From an uncultured Oscillospiraceae bacterium (GTDB lineage: Bacteria; Bacillota; Clostridia; Oscillospirales; Oscillospiraceae): a DNA stretch of 44,073 bases. Below are positions 1-6,819 of the stretch, in pieces. The notes under the pieces were generated by a model that searched no databases, was not told the DNA's origin, and saw only the letters and a list, made by a program, of their open reading frames with translations. The stretch lies in contig CAJUQS010000015.1 of NCBI GenBank assembly GCA_910588365.1, forward strand, positions 1 to 44,073, read 5' to 3'. The number at the start of each line of letters is the position of its first letter. Within the stretch, counting starts at the first letter, position 1. The translations under genes were made by a program, and so were the position numbers.

Positions 1-141
1 GAACGCTGTCTGGCCAGTCTTTTTCCCGCCATACTGCGTCGCTTTCCCTTGCAATCCGTCAGGATTGCTGCGGAAAATCTCCTTGTCTGACGAGAAAAAT
101 CCTCGTCCATCCGGCATCCCCCGGTTATGAATACAGGTTCT
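1..141. repeat. Inverted-repeat (MITE-like) element, copy 1, cut by window start
   Basis: Positions 1-118 are identical to 43956-44073. The segment ends at 120-141 in a ~22-bp terminal sequence (cggttatgaatacaggttct) that is the near-exact reverse complement of the sequence just before the other copy at 43934-43955. A complete unit would be about 162 bp with terminal inverted repeats; this copy lacks its left terminus because the window starts inside it. Internal hairpins are visible (gcaatcc-gtca-ggattgc near 51-68 and gacgag-aaaaatc-ctcgtc near 88-107). There is no coding potential, so it is a non-autonomous dispersed element. Confidence 0.8.
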
Positions 142-176
142 AAATCGAGTATTCGTATAAAACCGGAAAAAGGCAG

Positions 177-207
177 AAAAAGCCCGCCAGCTTAACAGCT
201 GGCGGGC
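177..207 (-). terminator. Intrinsic terminator of rpmB
   Basis: A perfect 10-bp GC-rich stem (gcccgccagc / gctggcgggc, 182-207) is followed on the minus strand by a run of five T. It lies 15 nt past the rpmB stop codon. Confidence 0.85.
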
Positions 208-221
208 AGTCTGTGGATATG

Positions 222-410
222 TCAGACAGCTCTGGTGACTTTACCGGAACGCAGACACCGGGTACAAACATATACATGGCGAGGGGTACCGTCCACAATC
301 GCCTTGACACGCTTGACATTGGGCTTCCATGTGCGGTTGGAGCGCCTGTGGGAGTGGGAAACCTGAATCCCGAAGGTAACACCCTTGTCACAGAATTGAC
401 ATTTAGCCAT
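222..410 (-). CDS. rpmB: Ribosomal protein bL28, zinc-binding (C+) form
   Basis: Encodes 62 residues, the normal length for L28 of the large ribosomal subunit. The product begins MAKCQFCDKG and ends with a VCTRCLRSGKV segment; the two CxxC pairs (Cys4/Cys7 and the C-terminal pair) are the zinc knuckle of the C+ paralogue. The central SHSHRRSNRTWKPN stretch is the L28 signature. The start is the ATG at 410, because aaggaggtg lies 7 nt upstream; the longer open frame to 488 has no ribosome-binding site at its end. It is monocistronic, with its own sigma-A promoter upstream and an intrinsic terminator downstream. Confidence 0.97.
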   Translation of the reverse strand: MAKCQFCDKGVTFGIQVSHSHRRSNRTWKPNVKRVKAIVDGTPRHVYVCTRCLRSGKVTRAV

Positions 411-466
411 CCGTTGCACCTCCTTGCTGTTCAAAATTCTTGTTGGGCCCGAAAGCGCCTTTTGAT

Positions 467-495
467 ATATTAGCAGAGTTTGACACAAATTGCAA
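467..495 (-). promoter_or_regulatory. sigma-A promoter of rpmB
   Basis: On the minus strand TTGCAA (490-495), a 17-nt spacer and TAATAT (467-472) with an upstream TGn extension. Transcription would start about 50 nt before the rpmB ATG. Confidence 0.6.
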
Positions 496-542
496 GCATA
501 AATTTTGCTTTTTCGGAAAACTTTTTGTGGATGCTTATGAAC

Positions 543-586
543 AGACTGCCCAGGGACGCAGCCGCGGCCATGTCCCTGGGCAGTCT
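543..586. terminator. Stem-loop terminator after the DUF378 gene
   Basis: Perfect 15-bp inverted repeat (agactgcccagggac / gtccctgggcagtct) with a 14-nt loop, between the DUF378 gene and the rpmB promoter. The T-tract is weak on both strands, so termination is inferred mainly from the stem and its position. Confidence 0.55.
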
Positions 587-647
587 ATCTATTTAAAATC
601 CGGCCCGCCTCCCAAAGGACGCGGGCGGGATCTGGCGGGAGGGCCGC

Positions 648-860
648 TTACGCCGCCGCCTCGCCGGGAACGCGCTCCCGGAAGAGCAGGGAGACGCACC
701 ACAGGCCCCCGAGCCCCACCAGGGAGTAGACGATCCGGGAGAGCGCCGCCATCTGGCCGCCGAAGAGAAATGCCACAAGGTCCAGGCCAAACAGCCCGAT
801 CAGTCCCCAGTTCAGCGCGCCGACAATGACGAGAATCAGCGCAATCCGATCCAAAACCAT
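648..860 (-). CDS. DUF378 (YuzA-like) small membrane protein
   Basis: Encodes 70 residues. The N-terminal half (MVLDRIALILVIVGALNWG and onward) carries the GALNWGLIGLFGLDLV pattern typical of DUF378, with two hydrophobic helices (about residues 5-27 and 36-60), so it should be an integral membrane protein. The start is ATG at 860, preceded by aaggaggtaggagct; a longer frame to 953 lacks such a site. DUF378 has no established biochemical role, and no function can be assigned. It appears to be transcribed alone; a stem-loop lies downstream. Confidence 0.88.
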   Translation of the reverse strand: MVLDRIALILVIVGALNWGLIGLFGLDLVAFLFGGQMAALSRIVYSLVGLGGLWCVSLLFRERVPGEAAA

Positions 861-999
861 AGCTCCTACCTCCTTCTTTTTCCGAAGCCCGTCTCTCTCA
901 TCTGGCCTCCCAGGTAGTCTTTCCCCTTTTTTCTCCCTTATACATGGCCGCAAAAAAGCAAATCATGAGAAAAAAACACGCCGGGCAAGCAGTTTATCG

Positions 1000-1028
1000 T
1001 TGAAAAAACGGAGGGAAGCCTGTATAAT
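1000..1028 (+). promoter_or_regulatory. sigma-A promoter of the phosphoglycerate mutase gene
   Basis: TTGAAA (1000-1005), 17-nt spacer, TATAAT (1023-1028); a near-consensus promoter 29 nt before the start codon. Confidence 0.85.
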
Positions 1029-1056
1029 AGCGGATAGGAACCAGAAGGAGGCCCCT

Positions 1057-2301
1057 ATGAAGTATCTGCTTGTCATCGGGGACGGCATGGCCGACAACCC
1101 CGTGCCCCAGCTGGGGAATCAGACGCCGCTGCAGGCTGCATCCATCCCGTCCATTGACCGCATGGCCGCCAGAGGCCTGGTGGGCAGCGTTGTCAACTGC
1201 CCCGAGCCCCTGCCCGCCGGGAGCGAGACGGCCATTCTCTCCATTTTCGGTTGTGACCCCCGGCAGTACTTTACCGGCCGCTCCCCCATGGAGGCCGCTG
1301 CCGCCGGAATCCCCATGCTCCCCGGGGACGCGGCCTTCCGCTGCAACCTGGTGACCCTGGAGGACGGGGACATGCCCCTGGAGAAAAAGCGCATCCTCTC
1401 CCACTCCGCCGGGTCTATCGAGGGGGAGGCCGCACTGGAGGCCGTGGACGCCCTGCTGGGCGACGTGCGCTTCGCCCGGGCCCTCCGGGACGCCCGGATC
1501 GACATCCATCCCTTCCCGGCCTTCCGGCAGCTGGCTGTCCAGCACCACAGCGACATCTCCGGCATCCGCTTCACCCCGCCCCACGACCACCTGGGGGAGG
1601 AGGCCGGGCCCCTGTTTCCCGCCGGAAATGAGCGGGCGGAGGTCTTTGCCCGCCTCATGGAGCTGGCCCACGAGATTTTGAACCACCACCCGGCGGCGGA
1701 GAAGCGCCGCCAGGCCGGAAAGATGCCCGCCAACGGCGTCTGGTTCTGGGCCGAGGGGACGGCTGTGGAGTTGCCCTCCTTCCGCTCGCAGTACGGCATG
1801 GACGGCGCGGTGGTCAGCGCCGTGCCCCTGTGCCACGGCATCGGCGTACTGCGGGGCCTGGAGATGGTGGAGGTGGAGGGGGCGACCGGGGAGCTGGACA
1901 CCAACTTCCCCGGCAAGCTGGAGGCCGTGTGGGACAAGCTGAACCAGTACGGTTTCGTCTGCCTCCACCTGGAGGCCCCGGACGAGTGTACCCACAACGG
2001 GGATCTGCCCGGAAAGGTGCAGGCCATCGAATGGCTGGACAGCAGGCTGGTTTCGCCCCTGCTCTCCCGGCTGGAGACGGCCGGAATGGACCACCGGGTC
2101 CTGTTGCTCAGCGACCACAAGACCCTCACCGCTACCCGGGGCCACGATGGAGATCCGGTACCCTTCCTGCTCTACGACAGCCGCAGGGACACGGGGCGGG
2201 GAGGCGTATACGACGAGAGCGCCGGGGAGTCCGGCCCCTTTGTGGAAAACGGCAATCAACTTTTGGGTATGCTGTTCTCGGACGAGATCAGCTTCCAATA
2301 A
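1057..2301 (+). CDS. apgM: ApgM-type cofactor-independent phosphoglycerate mutase
   Basis: Encodes 414 residues of the alkaline-phosphatase superfamily, archaeal-type 2,3-bisphosphoglycerate-independent phosphoglycerate mutase, which interconverts 3- and 2-phosphoglycerate. The N-terminus KYLLVIGDGMADNP gives the first metal-binding Asp, followed by the nucleophile region AGSETAILSIFGCDP. Later come HLEAPDECTHNGD and SDHKTLTATRGHDGDPVPF, which hold the remaining Asp/His ligands. The start is ATG at 1057, placed by the agaaggaggcccct ribosome-binding site; the upstream open frame to 826 is incidental. Some databases label the family as a proposed homoserine kinase, but phosphoglycerate mutase activity is better supported. 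It has its own strong promoter; a repeat hairpin follows. Confidence 0.92.
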   Translation: MKYLLVIGDGMADNPVPQLGNQTPLQAASIPSIDRMAARGLVGSVVNCPEPLPAGSETAILSIFGCDPRQYFTGRSPMEAAAAGIPMLPGDAAFRCNLVTLEDGDMPLEKKRILSHSAGSIEGEAALEAVDALLGDVRFARALRDARIDIHPFPAFRQLAVQHHSDISGIRFTPPHDHLGEEAGPLFPAGNERAEVFARLMELAHEILNHHPAAEKRRQAGKMPANGVWFWAEGTAVELPSFRSQYGMDGAVVSAVPLCHGIGVLRGLEMVEVEGATGELDTNFPGKLEAVWDKLNQYGFVCLHLEAPDECTHNGDLPGKVQAIEWLDSRLVSPLLSRLETAGMDHRVLLLSDHKTLTATRGHDGDPVPFLLYDSRRDTGRGGVYDESAGESGPFVENGNQLLGMLFSDEISFQ

Positions 2302-2388
2302 CAAAAGCAAGACAGAGTTTTGCGCCCTGCTCGTGTGGCTGGGCCCGTAGCCCAACGACTGCTCGGGCGGCGCACAGCACCGCTTCAG

Positions 2389-2424
2389 TTCTTTTTGATT
2401 CTTTTTCTTAACAAGAAAAAGAAT
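2389..2424 (+). repeat. AT-rich hairpin repeat R1
   Basis: ttctttttga followed by the palindrome attctttttctt-aac-aagaaaaagaat (2398-2424). First of five copies of one dispersed hairpin (others near 3744, 4743, 5656 and 5781). It lies between apgM and the DUF1015 gene and could act as a bidirectional terminator. Confidence 0.8.
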
Positions 2425-2453
2425 GACTGCAAATTGATGGAGGAGAACAACGT

Positions 2454-3737
2454 ATGAACAAGAAGTTTGAGAGTCTGGGTATGAGGCCCGCCAACATCCT
2501 GCTGCCCAAGGCGGGTACGGATATGCACAAGTGGGCCGTGGTGGCCTGTGACCAGTTTACCTCCCAGCCGGAGTACTGGGAGGAGGTGGACCGCATTGCC
2601 GGGGACGCCCCCTCCACGCTGCGCCTCATTCTGCCCGAGAGCAAGCTCAACGATGCCAATGTGGACGAGCACATCGCGGCCATCAACCGCTCCATGGACG
2701 ACTACCTGGCCCGGGATATCTTCCAGACCTACCCCGATTCCGTTATCTACATTGAGCGCACCCAGTCCGACGGCACGGTCCGCCCGGGTCTGGTGGCGGC
2801 GGTGGACCTGGAGAAGTACGACTACACCCCCGGCTCTGGCTCCCTCATCCGTGCCACCGAGGGCACCGTCCTGGAGCGCATCCCGCCCCGGGTCCGGGTC
2901 CGCAAGGACGCGCCCATCGAGCTGCCCCACGTGATGCTGCTCATCGACGACCCCCAGAAGACCTGCATTGAGCCCGTCCAGGCCGCCAAGGACTCCATGG
3001 AGAAGGTCTACGACTTCGATCTGATGATGAAGGGCGGACACCTGACCGGCTGGAAGCTCTCCGAGGCCCAGAGCGACGCCCTGGCTGACGCCTTGGCCGG
3101 TCTCACCACCGAGGACGCCATGCGGGAGAAGTACGGCATCACCGGCGTGGCGCCCCTGTTGTTCGCCGTGGGCGACGGCAACCACTCCCTGGCCACCGCC
3201 AAGACCTGCTATGAGAACCTGAAGAAGGTCACGCCAGAGAGCGAGTGGGCCAGCCTGCCCGCGCGGTACGCTCTGGTGGAGATCGAGAACCTCCACGACG
3301 ATGCCCTCCAGTTCGAGGCCATCCACCGGGTGGTCTTCGGCGTGGACCCGGAGAAGCTTATCGCCGCCTTCAAGGAGTTCTACCCCACCGCCCGGGAGGG
3401 ACAGGGCGTGGGCCACACCATCGCCTACACCTGGGCCGGCGGCGCAGGATATCTCAATGTGCCCAATCCCAGAGTCCAGCTGGCCGTCGGCACCCTGCAA
3501 AACTTCCTGGACGCCTACCTGAAGGAGAACGGCGGCGAGGTGGACTACATCCACGGCGACAAGGTGACAGACGAGCTGGGCTCCAAGCCCGGCAACATCG
3601 GCTTCAAGCTCCCCGCCATGGGCAAGGACCAGCTCTTCAAAACCGTCATCGCCGACGGCGTCCTGCCCCGCAAAACCTTCTCCATGGGCCACGCCGAGGA
3701 CAAACGGTACTACGTCGAGGGACGGAAGATCCGCTAG
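2454..3737 (+). CDS. DUF1015 family protein
   Basis: Encodes 427 residues, full length for DUF1015, a soluble family common in anaerobic Firmicutes. Diagnostic stretches are the N-terminal RPANILLPKAGTDMHKWA, the central LPHVMLLIDDP, and FAVGDGNHSLATAK, which holds the conserved DGNHS motif. No signal peptide or membrane segment is visible. The start is ATG at 2454 with gaggagaacaacgt upstream. No biochemical activity is established for the family. The gene is bracketed by inverted copies of the same AT-rich hairpin (2389-2424 and 3744-3783), so it looks like a single-gene transcription unit. Confidence 0.9.
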   Translation: MNKKFESLGMRPANILLPKAGTDMHKWAVVACDQFTSQPEYWEEVDRIAGDAPSTLRLILPESKLNDANVDEHIAAINRSMDDYLARDIFQTYPDSVIYIERTQSDGTVRPGLVAAVDLEKYDYTPGSGSLIRATEGTVLERIPPRVRVRKDAPIELPHVMLLIDDPQKTCIEPVQAAKDSMEKVYDFDLMMKGGHLTGWKLSEAQSDALADALAGLTTEDAMREKYGITGVAPLLFAVGDGNHSLATAKTCYENLKKVTPESEWASLPARYALVEIENLHDDALQFEAIHRVVFGVDPEKLIAAFKEFYPTAREGQGVGHTIAYTWAGGAGYLNVPNPRVQLAVGTLQNFLDAYLKENGGEVDYIHGDKVTDELGSKPGNIGFKLPAMGKDQLFKTVIADGVLPRKTFSMGHAEDKRYYVEGRKIR

Positions 3738-3743
3738 GCAGTC

Positions 3744-3783
3744 ATTCTTTTTCTTTGAAAAGAAAAAGAATCAAAAAGAAACT
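3744..3783 (-). repeat. AT-rich hairpin repeat R2
   Basis: attctttttctttgaaaagaaaaagaat (3744-3771) plus caaaaagaaact; the reverse complement of the R1/R3/R5 form. It lies immediately after the DUF1015 gene. Confidence 0.8.
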
Positions 3784-3788
3784 TTAAT

Positions 3789-3841
3789 GGGGTTGGCCTG
3801 GAGGTGATTCAGTTTTTTAGAAACTGCTCCAGGCCAGCCCC
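3789..3841. terminator. Long stem-loop at the 3' end of the small minus-strand ORF
   Basis: Inverted repeat of 14 bp (ggggttggcctgga / tccaggccagcccc, one mismatch) whose loop contains the stop codon of the 69-residue ORF. There is no long T-tract, so it may be a terminator or an RNA-stabilising 3' structure. Confidence 0.5.
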
Positions 3842-4018
3842 GGCGCGTACCCCGAGCAGAAAGGACTGGCAGGCGCACTGCTCCAGCAGCAGCTCGCACT
3901 GTTCCTTCTGGGCCGGGCTCAGCTCCCGGTAAAGCGCTGAGAGCGTGGCCATGGTTTCATCGCTCTCCAGTTCGGGTACGATATAGAATTTGTATAGGAT
4001 CGATAGAATATCCGACAT
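3809..4018 (-). CDS. Small hypothetical protein (69 aa)
   Basis: Encodes 69 residues beginning MSDILSILYKFYIVPELES, with an acidic helical middle (ALYRELSPAQKEQCELLLEQ) and a C-terminal FLLGVRAGAGLEQFL segment. The general plan, a short Leu-rich N-terminus then a helical region then a glycine-containing hydrophobic stretch, weakly resembles small Clostridia proteins of the DUF6809 type. That is an impression, not an assignment. It diverges from the XRE regulator at 4113, and the shared 94-bp spacer holds three iterons, so the two are probably co-regulated. The ribosome-binding site (cgagaaaggattct on the minus strand) is moderate. Confidence 0.6.
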   Translation of the reverse strand: MSDILSILYKFYIVPELESDETMATLSALYRELSPAQKEQCELLLEQCACQSFLLGVRAGAGLEQFLKN

Positions 4019-4019
4019 T

Positions 4020-4103
4020 GCATAGAATCCTTTCTCGTGATATTATTTAGCATAAAATTCGTTGCATCAAAGCTATTGTATTGCATAAAATTCGTTTCGT
4101 CAA
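4020..4103. promoter_or_regulatory. Three iterons, probable operator of the XRE regulator
   Basis: Three direct copies of gcataRaatYcgttNcgtSa: 4020-4040 (gcatagaatcctttctcgtga), 4050-4070 (gcataaaattcgttgcatcaa) and 4083-4103 (gcataaaattcgtttcgtcaa). They are spaced 30 and 33 bp apart, about three helical turns. They fill the divergent spacer between the 69-aa ORF and the XRE regulator. Autoregulation by the regulator is inferred from position. Confidence 0.6.
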
Positions 4104-4112
4104 GGGGTAAGT

Positions 4113-4340
4113 ATGGAATTTCGCGCTTTTTTTTCGGAGCGCCTGCGTGAGCTGCGAAAAGAGCAGGGAGAGACACAGCAGCAGGTGGCCGACGGGCTGG
4201 GTGTTCCCAGGCAGCACTATCATAAATTCGAGGCCGGGGAAAATCTGCCGAGTCTGGAAAGATTTATCGCTTTGGCGGACCATTTTGGCGTATCGCTGGA
4301 CTATCTGGCGGGGCGGACGGAGGAGAGGTGGAGACCATGA
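4113..4340 (+). CDS. XRE-family helix-turn-helix regulator
   Basis: Encodes 75 residues that are almost entirely one HTH_3 (Cro/C1-type) domain: FFSERLRELRKEQGETQQQ, then VADGLGVPRQHYHKFEAGE and ADHFGVSLDYLAG. The helix-turn-helix is at about residues 22-41. With no ligand domain it should act as a simple DNA-binding repressor, probably on the three iterons directly upstream. The start at 4113 follows aaggggtaagt. Its stop overlaps the start of the next gene by 4 nt (ATGA), so the two are translationally coupled. Confidence 0.88.
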   Translation: MEFRAFFSERLRELRKEQGETQQQVADGLGVPRQHYHKFEAGENLPSLERFIALADHFGVSLDYLAGRTEERWRP

Positions 4341-4570
4341 AGCTGAATCTGGGACAGGTGCGGTTTCTGCTGGTGGTGCTGGCGGCGCTGGGGCTGGTGC
4401 TTTTGACGCTGGCCCGGGCGTTTTGGAGTACGGTGCTGCTGTATGGGGGACTGATATGCTATGTGCTGTCGGTGCTGGTGTGGTTTGTCCTGAACCGGTG
4501 TCCCCACTGCCATAAGCGGCTGGGGCGGAGTACGAGCCTGTACTGTCCCCACTGCGGCGAGAAGCTATAA
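4337..4570 (+). CDS. Small membrane protein with C-terminal zinc ribbon
   Basis: Encodes 77 residues. Two hydrophobic helices (about residues 8-27 and 33-53) are followed by CPHCHKRLGRSTSLYCPHCGEKL, two CPHC knuckles forming a rubredoxin-like zinc ribbon on the cytoplasmic or external face. The start codon overlaps the XRE regulator stop (ATGA), so it belongs to that operon. XRE regulator plus zinc-ribbon membrane protein pairs recur in Clostridia, but no function is established. A repeat element begins 6 nt after its stop. Confidence 0.8.
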   Translation: MKLNLGQVRFLLVVLAALGLVLLTLARAFWSTVLLYGGLICYVLSVLVWFVLNRCPHCHKRLGRSTSLYCPHCGEKL

Positions 4571-4575
4571 AAAGC

Positions 4576-4744
4576 AATTATAGCAATCATCAGAATTCCT
4601 GGCAAAAGCTCGGGGGTGCAAAGCGCGCATGGCCGCGTTGTCGTCCTTGGCGGGCGTCAGCCCGCCTGCGTCCTCCGTCTTGCCCTGCACGCTTTGTCCT
4701 CCCCCTCCTTTTTTGTCATGAATTCTGAAGCTTGCTATAAAATT
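4576..4744. repeat. 169-bp inverted-repeat element (MITE-like)
   Basis: Left end 4576-4598 (aattatagcaatcat then cagaattc) and right end 4720-4744 (gaattctgaagcttg then ctataaaatt) are inverted copies with a few mismatches. The interior carries a strong hairpin (ggcgggc-gtca-gcccgcc, 4649-4666). A partial inverted copy of the interior (4631-4677) occurs at 8394-8440 with about 90% identity. No ORF is present, so it is a non-autonomous dispersed element between the XRE locus and ispE. Confidence 0.7.
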
Positions 4745-4778
4745 CTTTTTGATACTTTTTCTTTTAAGAAAAAGTATC
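4743..4778 (+). repeat. AT-rich hairpin repeat R3
   Basis: ttctttttgatactttttct continuing into tttaagaaaaagtatc, the same family as R1, with compensatory changes in both stem arms (gatac/gtatc). It sits 18 nt before the ispE start codon, so it would form the 5' leader hairpin of ispE mRNA if transcription starts upstream. Confidence 0.8.
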
Positions 4779-4795
4779 AATACCAGGAGGTGCCT

Positions 4796-5650
4796 ATGGT
4801 CCACACTGAGCATGCCTATGCAAAACTGAATCTGACGCTGGACATACTGGGCCGCCGGCCGGACGGGTACCACGACATGCGGATGGTGATGCAGTCCATC
4901 GATCTACGGGACGAGGTGACGGTGACGTTCCGGGAGGAGCCGGGCCTGGAGGTGAGTACGGATCTGAGCTATCTTCCCCGTGGTGAGGGGAACATCGCGG
5001 CGAAGGCGGCGGCGCGGTTCTTTGAGGCGACAGGCAGCGCTCCCCGGGGGATGTCCATAGACATCCAAAAGCACATCCCCGTGTGCGCTGGCATGGCCGG
5101 GGGCAGCAGCGACGGGGCTGCGGTGCTGCGGATTCTGGGCCGGACCTGCGCGCCGGAGCTGCCCCGGGAGCGGCTGGAGGAGATCGGGGAGCTGGTGGGC
5201 AGCGACGTACCCTACTGCGTCCGGGGCGGTACCGTCCTGGCCGAGGGCAGGGGGGAGCGGCTGACGGATCTGCCGGGACTTCCGTCCTGTTTCCTGGTGG
5301 CCTGCAAGCCGGCCTGCTCCATCTCCACACCGGAGCTGTTCGCCCAGGTGCGGACAAAAAAGCTGCGCTGCCACCCGGATACCGCCGGAATGACCGCCGC
5401 GCTGGCGGCAGGGGACCTGGAGGGCGTGGCCCACCGTCTGTATAACGTGTTCGAGGACGTGCTGCCCCGGCGGTACGCCCAGGTTTTTGAGATGAAAAGC
5501 GCTCTGCTGGGTCTGGGGGCGATGGCCGCGTCCATGACCGGCAGCGGCCCCACCGTGTTCGGCATCTTCTGGGATGAGGAGCGGGCCCGGACGGCCCGGG
5601 AGGCCCTGGCAGCGCAGTATCCCGCTGTGTTCCTGTGCCGGACGGTGTAA
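4796..5650 (+). CDS. ispE: 4-diphosphocytidyl-2-C-methyl-D-erythritol kinase
   Basis: Encodes 284 residues, the usual IspE length. The enzyme phosphorylates CDP-methylerythritol in the MEP route to isoprenoids. GHMP-kinase features: AYAKLNLTLDILGRRPDGYH at the N-terminus, the ATP-binding loop PVCAGMAGGSSDGAAVLR at about residues 91-108, and the C-terminal GAMAASMTGSGPTVFGIF. The start is ATG at 4796 with accaggaggtgcct upstream. The gene is flanked by inverted copies of the AT-rich hairpin (4743-4778 and 5656-5692) and is followed by a convergent rsmA. Confidence 0.95.
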   Translation: MVHTEHAYAKLNLTLDILGRRPDGYHDMRMVMQSIDLRDEVTVTFREEPGLEVSTDLSYLPRGEGNIAAKAAARFFEATGSAPRGMSIDIQKHIPVCAGMAGGSSDGAAVLRILGRTCAPELPRERLEEIGELVGSDVPYCVRGGTVLAEGRGERLTDLPGLPSCFLVACKPACSISTPELFAQVRTKKLRCHPDTAGMTAALAAGDLEGVAHRLYNVFEDVLPRRYAQVFEMKSALLGLGAMAASMTGSGPTVFGIFWDEERARTAREALAAQYPAVFLCRTV

Positions 5651-5655
5651 ACGGC

Positions 5656-5815
5656 CTTTTCTTTGTGAACAAAGAAAAGTATCAAAAGAAACACTTTGCG
5701 GCAAAACTGCGTTTTGCCTTTGCGCTTCCGGGGAAGATACCCGGCGGATGCAAAGGCAAAGCACAGCTTTGCCGCAAAAATTCTTTTTGATTCTTTTTCT
5801 TTTAAGAAAAAGAAT
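5656..5815. repeat. Compound palindrome between ispE and rsmA (hairpins R4 and R5 with nested inverted repeat)
   Basis: R4 (5656-5692, cttttctttgtgaacaaagaaaag) and R5 (5781-5815, ending tttaagaaaaagaat) lie in opposite orientation. Between them a 26-bp inverted repeat (5698-5723, gcggcaaaactgcgttttgc onward, and 5753-5778) has 4 mismatches. The whole segment can fold as one ~160-nt cruciform or RNA hairpin. Its right end encodes the last four codons and the stop of rsmA. Confidence 0.75.
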
Positions 5816-6665
5816 GGATACCGTCCGCCAGTGCCGCGAATTCCTCCAGCCCCAGGGTCTCACCCCGGACAGCAGGGTGAAGGCCGCAGTTGGCGATGAC
5901 GGCGGCGAGCCTGTCCTTGCCCGGCTGAGAGCCAAAGACGGAGGAAAGGCTGTTGAGCAGGGTCTTCCGGCGCTGGGTGAAGGCCGCCCGGACCACCTGG
6001 AAGAAGAAATCCTCGCCGCAGGCGGTGTGTACCGCCGGGACAGCCCGCGTCTGGCACCGGACAACGGCGGAGGTCACCTTCGGGGCCGGCAGGAAGCAGG
6101 AGGGGGGCACGTCAAAGAGCACCTCCGGCTGGGTGTGGTACTGCATGTACACAGAGAGCGCACCGTAGTCCCCGGTGCCGGGCCGGGCGGCCAGACGCAG
6201 TGCCACCTCCCGTTGGACCATCACCGTGATGGACGCGAAGCGCTTCGCCTCCACCAGGGCCCGGAGCACCGGCGTGGTGATGTTGTAGGGCAGGTTGGCG
6301 CAGACCATGGGCGTGAGCCCCTGGAAATGCTGGTCCGCCAGGGCGGGGATGTCCAGCTTCAGAATGTCCCCGGAGATCAGGGTGAAGTTTTTCGCGCCGT
6401 CCATCGTCTCCTCCAGCACCGGCAGCAGGGCGTGATCCAGCTCCACGGAGACCACCTTTCCGGCACACCTGCACAGCTCGTGGGTCAGGCACCCGATGCC
6501 GGGTCCAATCTCCAGAACGCCGCAGCCGCCGTCCCCGCCGCCCGCAGCGGCAATTTCCCGGGGAACCCAGTCCGCGACCAGAAAGTTCTGCCCCATGGAC
6601 TTGGAAAAGCGAAAGCCGTGGCGGCCCAGCAGGGCTTTGACCTCCCGAATATCGCAGAGATTCAT
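5802..6665 (-). CDS. rsmA: 16S rRNA A1518/A1519 dimethyltransferase
   Basis: Encodes 287 residues; RsmA (KsgA) dimethylates two adjacent adenines in helix 45 of 16S rRNA. Motifs in order: FSKSMGQNFL, the SAM-binding VLEIGPGIGCLT, acidic loop VELDHALLP, ISGDILKLD, and the catalytic CANLPYNITTPVLRAL. PSCFLPAPKVTSAVVR is also typical. The start is ATG at 6665 with gggaggatacgaca upstream. The C-terminus is odd: the final residues HSFS and the stop are encoded by hairpin repeat R5, so repeat insertion has set the end of the protein. Confidence 0.95.
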   Translation of the reverse strand: MNLCDIREVKALLGRHGFRFSKSMGQNFLVADWVPREIAAAGGGDGGCGVLEIGPGIGCLTHELCRCAGKVVSVELDHALLPVLEETMDGAKNFTLISGDILKLDIPALADQHFQGLTPMVCANLPYNITTPVLRALVEAKRFASITVMVQREVALRLAARPGTGDYGALSVYMQYHTQPEVLFDVPPSCFLPAPKVTSAVVRCQTRAVPAVHTACGEDFFFQVVRAAFTQRRKTLLNSLSSVFGSQPGKDRLAAVIANCGLHPAVRGETLGLEEFAALADGIHSFS

Positions 6666-6724
6666 TGTCGTATCCTCCCGGACCGGATGAGCGGTCCTTC
6701 CTTGTAAAGATAGCTTCTGGGAGC

Positions 6725-6753
6725 ATTATACTCCCATTTGGCGTAATCGGCAA
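6725..6753 (-). promoter_or_regulatory. sigma-A promoter of rsmA
   Basis: Minus strand TTGCCG (6748-6753), 17-nt spacer, TATAAT (6725-6730), 60 nt upstream of the rsmA start. Confidence 0.8.
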
Positions 6754-6786
6754 GTGTCAGATGGGGGTGGGGGAGGGGAATATGTA

Positions 6787-6809
6787 AAGCCCGCCGGAAG
6801 GGCAGGCTT
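6787..6809 (-). terminator. Short stem-loop after the small Cys-rich gene
   Basis: Imperfect inverted repeat aagcccgcc-ggaa-gggcaggctt, 11 nt beyond the stop codon on the minus strand. The T-tract is weak. Confidence 0.4.
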
Positions 6810-6819
6810 GCAGATGTGC

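Noticed and set aside
994..2355. Minus-strand frame of 453 codons opposite apgM, and similar long frames opposite the DUF1015, GH1 and PTS genes
   Set aside because: All mirror strongly supported genes; long antisense frames are common at this GC content.
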